Shown here: positions 1-6,047 of the stretch, in pieces
How positions within the stretch are numbered: the first letter of the stretch is position 1
Layout: the number at the start of each line of letters is the position of its first letter
Origin: Bacillota bacterium
GTDB taxonomy: Bacteria; Bacillota; Clostridia; Oscillospirales; Ruminococcaceae
DNA length: 8,412 nucleotides
Assembly: GCA_023395695.1 (NCBI GenBank)
Contig: JAEWYJ010000019.1
Location: 1 to 8,412 of the forward strand
Reading direction: 5' to 3'
Notes under the pieces: model-generated
Seen by the model: the letters and a program-made list of their open reading frames with translations, nothing else
Databases searched by the model: none
Told to the model about the DNA's origin: nothing
Program-made: the position numbers and the translations under genes

Positions 1-368
1 GAGGAGCACCCTGCACTCCACAGGTACAGCGTCTTGTTGGTGCGCGTCCGCTCAAAAAAAGGCAACACCTTCTGCGCCAGAAATTCAAAATGCTCATTCT
101 CACGCATAAAATAAGTATAATTCGTCGTGAGCTTATTGAGCATTTTTGTCATTTCGTTGCCGGTTTTATCGGCGTACAGAAATTCAAAATACTGACTGAA
201 GGTTTTAAAGCCATAGTTTAAAAGGGTGTTAGACATCCGCCCTTCAATCAGAACGCGCTTTTTTGAGAGGTCTATGCCATAATTTTTATGTACAAATGTC
301 TTTAACTCATTGAATTCCTGATCTGTCAGTTTAAGCATGGGCGATATAATCCCTTCGAACGGTTTCAT
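1..368 (-). CDS. cheR: CheR chemotaxis receptor methyltransferase (N-terminal part, cut by window edge)
   Basis: This is the N-terminal ~120 residues of a SAM-dependent methyltransferase that adds methyl groups to glutamates of chemoreceptors in the cytoplasm. I translated it by hand from the minus strand. It shows the CheR N-terminal helical domain (LTDQEFNELKTFV, then YGIDLSKKRVLIEGRM). Next comes the family signature TTNYTYFMRENEHFEFL, matching the usual N-x-T-x-F-x-R-E, and then the start of SAM motif I (LYLWSAGCS) exactly at the window edge. Two ATGs are possible. The one at 368 overlaps the cheW stop as TGATG, which favours coupled translation. The one at 338 starts just before the conserved LTDQEF, where CheR proteins usually begin, and has AAGGG about 12 bases upstream. 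I list the longer form; the family is near certain, the start is not. It is the third gene of cheA-cheW-cheR. Confidence 0.93.
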   Translation of the reverse strand, partial: MKPFEGIISPMLKLTDQEFNELKTFVHKNYGIDLSKKRVLIEGRMSNTLLNYGFKTFSQYFEFLYADKTGNEMTKMLNKLTTNYTYFMRENEHFEFLAQKVLPFFERTRTNKTLYLWSAGCS

Positions 369-862
369 CACAACGCTGCATTCCCGCAGGTATCGTCGGA
401 CAGAAATTTGTCGCAGTCCAGAATCAACACCAGACGCTCCCCCACCTTGCAGATGGACGAAAGATATTTATTGGTATTCACACTGGAGAAGTCGGGGATT
501 GACGCAATCTGATCATTTTTAAAATCGTTATCTTCGGCGACCCGGTCCTCAATCAGCCCTACGAGCGACTCCTTCCAGTTAATGACGATGATACAGGTGC
601 GCTCGTCGTATTCAATTTCTTCAGCGCCAATTTTAATGCGCGCGTCAATGACCGGCACAATGCGACCGCGAAGATTGATAATGCCCTTGACAAAGCGCGG
701 AATTCCCGGAACCCGCGTCGCCTCCTGAATGCCGATAATTTCAAGAATGTTCTCAAGCGCAACGCCGTAGACGGTTTCGCCAATATAAAAGGTCAGATAT
801 TTACCGGCAAAAACAGTACTTTCAACCGATTTGACAACACTGTTGACAGCTACTTGTGCCAT
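368..862 (-). CDS. cheW: CheW chemotaxis coupling protein
   Basis: CheW links chemoreceptors to the kinase CheA in the cytoplasmic signalling array. The 164-residue product is essentially one CheW domain. It opens with KYLTFYIGETVYGVALENIL (about residues 21-40), has the hallmark NLRGRIVPVID at 63-73, and continues through CIIVINWKESLVGLIEDRV (90-108) to a final beta strand LVLILD (144-149). Length is normal for CheW. An in-frame GTG at 871 would add three residues, but the AGGAGG ribosome binding site lies directly against that GTG. It is 8 bases from the ATG at 862, so I use the ATG. The site overlaps the cheA stop codon, so cheW is probably translated in step with cheA. Its own stop overlaps a possible cheR start by one base. 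Confidence 0.95.
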   Translation of the reverse strand: MAQVAVNSVVKSVESTVFAGKYLTFYIGETVYGVALENILEIIGIQEATRVPGIPRFVKGIINLRGRIVPVIDARIKIGAEEIEYDERTCIIVINWKESLVGLIEDRVAEDNDFKNDQIASIPDFSSVNTNKYLSSICKVGERLVLILDCDKFLSDDTCGNAAL

Positions 863-870
863 ACTGGCCA

Positions 871-876
871 CCTCCT
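871..876 (-). promoter_or_regulatory. Shine-Dalgarno of cheW, overlapping the cheA stop
   Basis: The minus strand reads AGGAGG here, with an 8-base spacer to the ATG at 862. It shares bases 875-876 with the cheA TAG stop (877-875). It rules against the GTG at 871, which would have no spacer. Confidence 0.8.
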
Positions 877-3010
877 AAAAGTTGTTGAGCAGATTGTTGG
901 CGTCGAGAATTAAGCTGATGCTGCCGTCGCCCATGATGGTGCAGCCCGCCAGGCCATTTCCCTTGATGCTGTACTTGCTTAAAAATGCCGGGAACGGCTT
1001 AACGACAACCTGCTGCTCCCCTAAAAGCTCATCCACAAACAGGCAGGCCGCCTTGCGGTCGTTTTCAATCAGAATGAAAATGCCATCCTTGAGATCGGTT
1101 TTGGCGTTTTCGGCATCGTAGATGCGATGCAGGCGGATGATTGGGAAGCAGGTGCCGCGCAGCATCACCATCTCGGAGCCCTCGGTATCTTTAAGGACCT
1201 GAATACCGTCGCCGAGCTTAAAGGTCTGGCGGATAGAGGTGATGGGAATAATATAAATGCCGTCGCTGACCGCAACCTCCATACCGTCCACAATGGCGAG
1301 TGTCAGCGGAATTTTGATCGTAAAGGTGGTGCCTGAACCTTTTTGCGATTCCACCGAGATGCTGCCGTTGACCTTTTCAATGTTCTGGCGCACCACATCC
1401 ATGCCAACGCCGCGGCCGGAGTATTCGGTAACAACCTCATTGGTCGAAAAGCCCGGCATCATAATCAGGTGGAATGCCTCTTTGTCGGTATAATCCGCCT
1501 CGGGCTTGGTCAGCAGGCCATTGCTTTTAGCCTTGTCCAGAAGCTTGTCCCGGTCGAGGCCGCGGCCGTCGTCGGCAATGGTTATGACAATTTCGCCGCC
1601 AATATTCTGTGCGCCCAGCGTAATGGCGCCCTGCTCGGCCTTACCCTGCGCCACGCGTTCCTCGGGTGTTTCAATCGCATGATCCATCGCATTCCGGATC
1701 ATATGCATAAACGGGTCGGCCAACACGTCATTGATGGTCTTGTCAATTTCGGTCTCGCCGCCAAAGGTTTTAAGCACAACCTCTTTGCCAAGCTTGCGGT
1801 TCATGTCACGCACAATCAGGTTCATCTTCTGGAAAACGCCGGTCAGCTGCACCATGCGGATCGACATAACAATGTCCTGAAGCTGGTCGGTCAGCTTGCG
1901 CAGCTGCCGGGTCGATTTGCTGAAATTATCAAGCTGAAGATTTTTAAGCTCCGGGCTGTTGGCCACCATCGACTCGGCAATAACAATCTCGCCCATAATG
2001 TCCATCAGTTGGTTAAGCTTGGTCTGGTTGACGCTGATCATGCTCTGCTTTCCGGCTCCGGATGACGCCGTCTTGTGTGCCTCACCGGCAGAACTGTCTC
2101 TGCCTTGCGCCTCCAAAGCGCCGGCGGCGCCCGCAGGAGCGGCCGTGTTCTCGTGCTCGGCTGCGGCAGCCGTAACCACCGCCAGAGGAGCGGCACCCTG
2201 CCCGCCGACATTCTCATATGATTTAATATTAACCGAGCTTTCAATAACCGAATAGACATTTTCTATCGGCAGCGAGGTTTTGATGGTCAGCAGCAGGCCG
2301 TTTTTAATAATTTCAGCCGCATAATCGGAATTGGTCTCGGGGTTCGGCGGTACGCTGGTAATATCCTCACAATAACCCTTGAGCTGCGTAATCAGCATAA
2401 AGGCACGGATATTTTCCATCTGGCAACCGTCCTCAAAAAAGACCCTTATTTTATATGCGCCGCCAAAGGCTGCCGCGGGCTTGCCGCTTTCCGGCTTCTC
2501 CGGCGCTTGCGGCTGCGGTCGCACAGCGGGCGCCGCTTTTAATACCGGCTCAACCGGCGTCGCAGGCGCGGCCTGAACCGGCGCCTCACCCTTGAGCTGA
2601 GGAAGAACGGCGTTGATTGTTTCAATCAGCTCCACCGGGTTAGAGGGCGTGTATTCTTCAATATCGCCCTGAATGCCTTCTACTTCGCTCTTGAAAAAGT
2701 CGGAAGATTGAAAAAGAATGTCGAAGATAGGCCGGCTGAGTATCCCCTTCATAATATCCGGGTCTTCACGTACAACAAAGAACATATCCTCAACGCGGTG
2801 CGCCACCTTTGAAAAGGCAGAAAGCCCCATCATCGCAGCAGAACCCTTAATGGTGTGCATGATGCGGAAAATCTCGTTGATATCCTCTGTTGTCATTTCC
2901 TGACTTTGCTCCGACTGGAGCAAAATCTCATCCAATTGCTCCAAAAGCGTGGTTGTTTCGTATAAAAACATATCCACCATTGGGACCATGCTCGCGTCAA
3001 AAACACTCAT
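875..3010 (-). CDS. cheA: CheA chemotaxis sensor histidine kinase
   Basis: CheA autophosphorylates on histidine in response to receptor state and passes phosphate to CheY and CheB. The 711-residue product has all five domains. P1 (HPt) carries MHTIKGSAAMMG, with the phosphorylated His at residue 52. An Ala/Pro-rich linker (about 142-182) leads to a P2-like response-regulator docking domain (about 185-265), and a second Ala-rich linker runs to about 320. P3 dimerization helices follow (about 324-385). The P4 ATPase domain has an N box (HMIRNAMDHAIE, 436-447), G1 (DDGRGLD, 480-486), PGFST (519-523), G2 (GRGVGMD, 532-538) and G3 (GSGTTF, 558-563). A CheW-like P5 occupies about 572-708. Catalytic motifs are intact. 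The stretch usually reading RMVPI is RMVQL (385-389). A GTG at 3019 is in frame, but AGGTGA precedes the ATG at 3010 by 5 bases, so I use 3010. It is the first gene of the operon. Confidence 0.96.
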   Translation of the reverse strand: MSVFDASMVPMVDMFLYETTTLLEQLDEILLQSEQSQEMTTEDINEIFRIMHTIKGSAAMMGLSAFSKVAHRVEDMFFVVREDPDIMKGILSRPIFDILFQSSDFFKSEVEGIQGDIEEYTPSNPVELIETINAVLPQLKGEAPVQAAPATPVEPVLKAAPAVRPQPQAPEKPESGKPAAAFGGAYKIRVFFEDGCQMENIRAFMLITQLKGYCEDITSVPPNPETNSDYAAEIIKNGLLLTIKTSLPIENVYSVIESSVNIKSYENVGGQGAAPLAVVTAAAAEHENTAAPAGAAGALEAQGRDSSAGEAHKTASSGAGKQSMISVNQTKLNQLMDIMGEIVIAESMVANSPELKNLQLDNFSKSTRQLRKLTDQLQDIVMSIRMVQLTGVFQKMNLIVRDMNRKLGKEVVLKTFGGETEIDKTINDVLADPFMHMIRNAMDHAIETPEERVAQGKAEQGAITLGAQNIGGEIVITIADDGRGLDRDKLLDKAKSNGLLTKPEADYTDKEAFHLIMMPGFSTNEVVTEYSGRGVGMDVVRQNIEKVNGSISVESQKGSGTTFTIKIPLTLAIVDGMEVAVSDGIYIIPITSIRQTFKLGDGIQVLKDTEGSEMVMLRGTCFPIIRLHRIYDAENAKTDLKDGIFILIENDRKAACLFVDELLGEQQVVVKPFPAFLSKYSIKGNGLAGCTIMGDGSISLILDANNLLNNF

Positions 3011-3015
3011 GTTCT

Positions 3016-3021
3016 TCACCT
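3016..3021 (-). promoter_or_regulatory. Shine-Dalgarno of cheA
   Basis: AGGTGA on the minus strand with a 5-base spacer to the ATG at 3010. The upstream GTG (3019) lies inside this site and has no purine-rich element of its own, so the ATG is the better start. Confidence 0.6.
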
Positions 3022-3063
3022 GCTAACATATTTTTTTACATGCTTTATGCCGTGTTTTATCCC

Positions 3064-3069
3064 ATTATA
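3064..3069 (-). promoter_or_regulatory. Candidate -10 box driving cheA-cheW-cheR
   Basis: A perfect TATAAT on the minus strand, 54 bases before the cheA ATG, in a very AT-rich stretch. No good TTGACA-like -35 lies at 16-18 bases (TATCAA at 17). A SigD/sigma-28 reading (TAAA, then GGGATAA) is also poor, with wrong spacing and an imperfect -10. With such base composition a chance match is possible. Confidence 0.4.
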
Positions 3070-3137
3070 ATATATATTTTGTTTATTTGATACTGTTTTT
3101 TGGAGTTTTTTCAACAATTTCTATCATTTAATAAAAA

Positions 3138-3155
3138 ACGGCAAAATTTTACCGT
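3138..3155. repeat. 18-bp dyad in the divergent cheA / 3315 control region
   Basis: ACGG-C-AAAATTTT-A-CCGT is a near-perfect inverted repeat with one mismatched pair. It lies between the two outward-facing promoter candidates. A-rich sequence before it and T-rich sequence after it also let it read as a weak hairpin. It could be an operator; no regulator is identified. Confidence 0.4.
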
Positions 3156-3195
3156 CTGTTTTCCAAAAATCCATGTATTTTTTGTCCAACTAATA

Positions 3196-3204
3196 TGATA
3201 TAAT
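3196..3204 (+). promoter_or_regulatory. Candidate extended -10 promoter for the 3315 gene
   Basis: TGATATAAT matches the extended -10 pattern TGnTATAAT exactly. There is no convincing -35 at 17 bases, which extended -10 promoters can do without. Transcription would begin near 3211, giving an AT-rich leader of about 100 bases before the ATG at 3315. Confidence 0.5.
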
Positions 3205-3314
3205 GTCACACGTAAGCTTATTGTGGTGTTTTGTTTTTTATTTGGTAACATTATTTTTATATCTCTAAATAATTTATATTTTTTGTAACTTTACTGTCAG
3301 GGAGATGAAGCAAC

Positions 3315-4709
3315 ATGGCGGATATTTTAAAAATTACAACCCCTGTTATCGACCGCACCGCCGTTTCGGCCAACCGGCCTGTTGCCGACCCTTCTATTCC
3401 CTTTCAGCTTTCTGATATCACCAAGGTCATAAAACCTGGTGAGCAAAGCGAAATACTGCAACAGAACAACGGGCTGATTGAACGCGAAAACAGTGCCGCT
3501 ATTCTGATCAATCTTTTAAAGGATCCGTCAGTTACCGTCAGCTTCCTCAAGAACATCGATATGCTCCAGGAAATTATCAAGCTGATTCCGGTCAACAACC
3601 GGGCTCTGACCGCAGAGATTGAACAGCTTTTCAGCGATTTGCTTGTCGCCCCGGGCGATATTGCCGGGGAGCTTTTACGGCAGGAGCAGGCCTCCACCGC
3701 CTTTAAAGGCGATTTGTTTGATTTTCTGCGGCAGCAGCTTACACAAAACGGCAAGCCCGAAATGCGGTACGGCATCTGCAATCTTTTAAAATCGCTCAAC
3801 GCTATTTCTTCTCAGCAAAAGATTTTAAAATCCATTTCAAACGGTCTTGCTTTTTTGTCCGAGAGTCTGACCAGCAGCTCTTCGCTCTCGCAAAAGCTGC
3901 TGGAGCTGGCCGGGCGGTTTAGAGAGCCGGGCGCTCAAAACCATTTCAATGCACTTAAGGATGAGACGCTTGTGCTGCTTAACGACGTAAAGAGCAGCAT
4001 TTTGTATTCCCCAAAGCTGCAAAAGATGGTTCCTATGATTATTTATAACCTCTCGCGCTATAACGATAATCCTCATTTTTTAAAGGAATGCGCGGCCAGC
4101 CTTTCCACCGTTCTGGACGGGGACGCACAAAAGCAGCTGTTGACCGACCTGTTGCACGCTTACGGTCAGGGCCCCTTGTCACAGGAGCCCTCTAAGGTGA
4201 TGAACATTATTGCTGAAATTATCGCCAAGCAAAACGACAACAGCGAGCTGGCGATGATTGGCGGTGAAAAGATTGAGAAAATTATTTACAGCCTCCTTTC
4301 TTCCCCGTGCAACTTTACGCCGCTGCTGCATTACATTGTCCCGGTGCAGGCTGAGGATTTAAAATCGTTTGCCGAAATCTGGATAGATCCCAACGCCGAA
4401 AGCACCGACGCCAAGGGCAACCGCGTGCAGGACTGCATTCACATGCTCATGGTGTTCGATATAGACGGCATCGGCCGCTTTGAAGCGGAGCTTGCCGCCG
4501 CCGGCAAGGATATTATGGTTAACCTTTTCTGTCCCGCGCCTTATCTGCCGGCTTTTTCCGCCCTGGCTGTGCCGGTGCGGGAGCAGGTGGCCGCCACGGG
4601 CTACCGGCTTTTGAACCTCTCGGTCGATAAGCTTGAAAAACACCGCTCGCTAATGGATGTATTTAAAACCTTGCCGCATAAAAGGACGGGTGTCGATGTC
4701 AAAATCTGA
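3315..4709 (+). CDS. Uncharacterised protein with FliK-C-like (flagellar hook-length control) tail
   Basis: This 464-residue protein has no signal peptide or membrane segment that I can see. Residues 1-40 look disordered. About 55-345 is mostly amphipathic helix and leucine-rich (for example SAAILINLLKD, LQKMVPMIIYNLSRY). The last ~115 residues are alpha/beta: FAEIWIDPN (352-360), HMLMVFDIDGIGRFEAEL (376-393), DIMVNLFCPAP (399-409), LAVPVREQVAATGYRLLNLSV (417-437), ending GVDVKI. That order resembles the FliK C-terminal domain, and the next gene is FlhB-C-like. As I recall, the Bacillus ylqG-ylqH pair has the same arrangement. The start is the ATG at 3315, with AGGGAG at 3299-3304 and a 10-base spacer. 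Function is inferred from the tail and neighbour only; the helical body is unrecognised. Confidence 0.7.
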   Translation: MADILKITTPVIDRTAVSANRPVADPSIPFQLSDITKVIKPGEQSEILQQNNGLIERENSAAILINLLKDPSVTVSFLKNIDMLQEIIKLIPVNNRALTAEIEQLFSDLLVAPGDIAGELLRQEQASTAFKGDLFDFLRQQLTQNGKPEMRYGICNLLKSLNAISSQQKILKSISNGLAFLSESLTSSSSLSQKLLELAGRFREPGAQNHFNALKDETLVLLNDVKSSILYSPKLQKMVPMIIYNLSRYNDNPHFLKECAASLSTVLDGDAQKQLLTDLLHAYGQGPLSQEPSKVMNIIAEIIAKQNDNSELAMIGGEKIEKIIYSLLSSPCNFTPLLHYIVPVQAEDLKSFAEIWIDPNAESTDAKGNRVQDCIHMLMVFDIDGIGRFEAELAAAGKDIMVNLFCPAPYLPAFSALAVPVREQVAATGYRLLNLSVDKLEKHRSLMDVFKTLPHKRTGVDVKI

Positions 4710-5061
4710 TAAAAGAAATAAGGCTGTTGCGCTTAAATATCAGGAAGAAACCGATGTGGCGCCGGTGGTTATTGCCTCCGGCTGTGGGAATGTTGCCGAA
4801 AAAATTATCGATATTGCCGAAAGCAAGGGCATTCCTGTCTTTAGGGACGACAGCGCCGCTTCCCTGATGTGCATGCTGGAGGTGGGCCGCCCGATCCCGC
4901 CTGAACTCTACCAGATTGTCGCAATCATTTACGGCCAGCTGATGCAAATTTCGCAGGATATTAAGCACTACAGTCAGATGGCTCCCACGCCCAACCGCAC
5001 CAGCCCCGAGCAGCTGCGCCAGCAGGTTGAGCAGGGGCATCGCTCTTCTTCAAAAAAATAG
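4696..5061 (+). CDS. Small FlhB C-terminal-domain-like protein (no autocleavage motif)
   Basis: This 121-residue cytoplasmic protein aligns with the soluble C-terminal domain of FlhB/YscU-type export switch proteins: AVALKYQEETDVAPVVIASG (10-29), AEKIIDIAESKGIPVFRDD (34-52) and GRPIPPELYQIVAIIYGQL (64-82). The four FlhB transmembrane helices are absent. The NPTH self-cleavage site is replaced by DKRN (residues 5-8), and the usual PLA is SAA (53-55). It therefore cannot act as a canonical self-cleaving switch. Such stand-alone proteins are known in flagellates (YlqH type). The tail (about 95-121) is polar and probably disordered. The start is the ATG at 4696, with AAAGGA at 4681-4686; an in-frame upstream ATG at 4657 lies deep inside the preceding gene. 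It overlaps that gene by 14 bases, so the two are probably co-translated. Confidence 0.88.
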   Translation: MSKSDKRNKAVALKYQEETDVAPVVIASGCGNVAEKIIDIAESKGIPVFRDDSAASLMCMLEVGRPIPPELYQIVAIIYGQLMQISQDIKHYSQMAPTPNRTSPEQLRQQVEQGHRSSSKK

Positions 5062-5102
5062 CGCTGCAAAGACAGAATGCATTGAAAAATCTGGTTTCTT
5101 TC

Positions 5103-5131
5103 TGGAAAAAATGTTATAGTATTATTATAAA
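5103..5131 (+). promoter_or_regulatory. Candidate promoter for the PilZ / FtsA-like pair
   Basis: TGGAAA (5103-5108), a 17-base spacer and TATAAA (5126-5131) fit a sigma-A promoter. An overlapping extended -10 (TGTTATAGT, 5112-5120) is an alternative. Transcription starting near 5138 would give a leader of about 200 bases. No terminator is visible between 5062 and here, so read-through from the upstream pair is also possible. Confidence 0.45.
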
Positions 5132-5155
5132 TACCTTTAAAAACATATGATTTAG

Positions 5156-5222
5156 CAATGCTGCTTTTAGGTTACGGAAGCAGCTGAGAGCCGACGCGGC
5201 AACGGGCACCGGTTTTATCGGC
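5156..5222 (+). ncRNA. GC-rich structured leader of the PilZ gene (possible cis-regulatory RNA)
   Basis: Within the predicted leader there is a perfect 7-bp stem, GCTGCTT (5160-5166) with AAGCAGC (5178-5184), closing an 11-base loop. Then GCCG at 5190-5193 can pair either with CGGC at 5197-5200 (3-base loop) or with CGGC at 5219-5222, so two exclusive folds exist. The block is GC-rich between AT-rich flanks, unlike the rest of the gap. It contains GACGC and ACGGG, which also occur in the c-di-GMP-I riboswitch, but not that riboswitch's GGGCAAACC or GCAAAGCC. I assign no known class. Confidence 0.3.
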
Positions 5223-5325
5223 CTTACATCCGCACGCCCCGCCTGTACCTGCTTTTAAACTTTTTAAAAATACAAAACCATGTCCGCTTTGTTTTCTGCG
5301 TCATTCCGGCAGCAATCCAGACACC

Positions 5326-5331
5326 AGGAGG
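5326..5331 (+). promoter_or_regulatory. Shine-Dalgarno of the PilZ gene
   Basis: A perfect AGGAGG, 8 bases before the ATG at 5340. It fixes that start in preference to the in-frame ATG at 5280, which has no ribosome binding site and adds no conserved sequence. Confidence 0.85.
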
Positions 5332-5339
5332 AACAGATA

Positions 5340-6023
5340 ATGCCTGAGAACAAGACCTATTTGCAGGAGCTGATTGGCAACCTCTGCGAAATAAAATCTG
5401 AACAGAACGATCTGCTTGTGGTCGCGCGGGTGGAGTCGCTTGACCCCGAGGATGAGACGCGTATGACCATCGTTTCTGCGCAGGAGGACGAGCGGCTGCC
5501 GCTGATAGCCTATAACACCCCCGTGAAAATTGTTTCGTTTGCGTGCAAGCAGGGCTTTTTGCTGATGCGCGGCAATGTTTATATTTCTACAACCAGCATG
5601 CTGACACTGGTCAATGTTCACACGGCGCAGGGCTACGAACGCCGCAAATATTTCAGGCTTAATACCAATGTAATGGCCACCGCCGTTTTGCAGCACGAGG
5701 AACGCGACAAAGAGGATGCCGAAGAGGATTCCATGATCCTGACGCTTTATGACATCAGTCTGGGCGGTATACGAATCGGCAGCGGCAAAACCCTAAACCC
5801 GGGCGACCTTTTACTGACCTCTTTTGATCTGATGGATAAGAAAATGGAATTCTGCTGCCGGGTATGTCGCGAAATTCCCGCCAAGCGGGTTATTCCCGGG
5901 CAAAAGCAGTACGGCTGCGAGTTTGTCAGCTTTTCGACCCGGCAGATAGACCAGCTGTGCAACATTTTGTTTAAGCTTCAGCGCATTCAAATTCAAAACC
6001 GCAAAAAGAGCCGCTATGACTGA
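5340..6023 (+). CDS. PilZ-domain c-di-GMP-binding protein, YcgR type
   Basis: This is a soluble 227-residue c-di-GMP effector. Residues 1-98 form a beta-rich N-terminal domain of the YcgR N-domain kind. The PilZ domain begins at about 100. Its first ligand motif, RxxxR, is R102-K-Y-F-R106 (the sequence is ERRKYFRL), and the second, DxSxxG, is D138-I-S140-L-G-G143. Both are intact, so c-di-GMP binding is expected. Between them lies an unusually acidic loop (about 119-131, EEERDKEDAEEDS-like) that lengthens the hairpin. In YcgR/MotI-type proteins this fold slows flagellar rotation, and the chemotaxis and flagellar neighbours fit that role. The immediate partner, however, is an FtsA-like gene 24 bases downstream, so another target is possible. 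The leader may be a regulatory RNA. Confidence 0.9.
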   Translation: MPENKTYLQELIGNLCEIKSEQNDLLVVARVESLDPEDETRMTIVSAQEDERLPLIAYNTPVKIVSFACKQGFLLMRGNVYISTTSMLTLVNVHTAQGYERRKYFRLNTNVMATAVLQHEERDKEDAEEDSMILTLYDISLGGIRIGSGKTLNPGDLLLTSFDLMDKKMEFCCRVCREIPAKRVIPGQKQYGCEFVSFSTRQIDQLCNILFKLQRIQIQNRKKSRYD

Positions 6024-6047
6024 TCGGCAGCTATAGGAGTAGACGTT

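Larger units (their letters stand above)
3011..3314. other. AT-rich divergent intergenic region
   Basis: About 300 bases separate the cheA operon and the plus-strand genes, clearly more AT-rich than the coding DNA on either side. Apart from the two -10 candidates, the dyad and the flanking ribosome binding sites I see nothing else. There is no small ORF with a ribosome binding site and no GC-rich structured RNA. Confidence 0.8.

Noticed and set aside
1343..2065. A 240-codon open frame on the plus strand, antisense to cheA
   Set aside because: It lies wholly inside cheA, whose product shows complete kinase motifs. The translation is rich in His/Asn/Leu with no recognisable domain, as expected for an antisense shadow.
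5181..5190. GCTGAGAG as part of a TPP riboswitch
   Set aside because: Only this short word matches. The rest of the TPP core (CUGAUCUGGAUAAUGCCAGCG-like) is absent.
5213..5223. GGCCGATAA on the minus strand as a sigma-28 -10 box
   Set aside because: The -10 word matches well, but no TAAA lies about 15 bases upstream on that strand, and it would fire antisense into the leader with no gene to serve.
5280..5339. A 20-residue N-terminal extension of the PilZ protein starting at 5280
   Set aside because: There is no ribosome binding site before 5280, and a perfect AGGAGG precedes the ATG at 5340.
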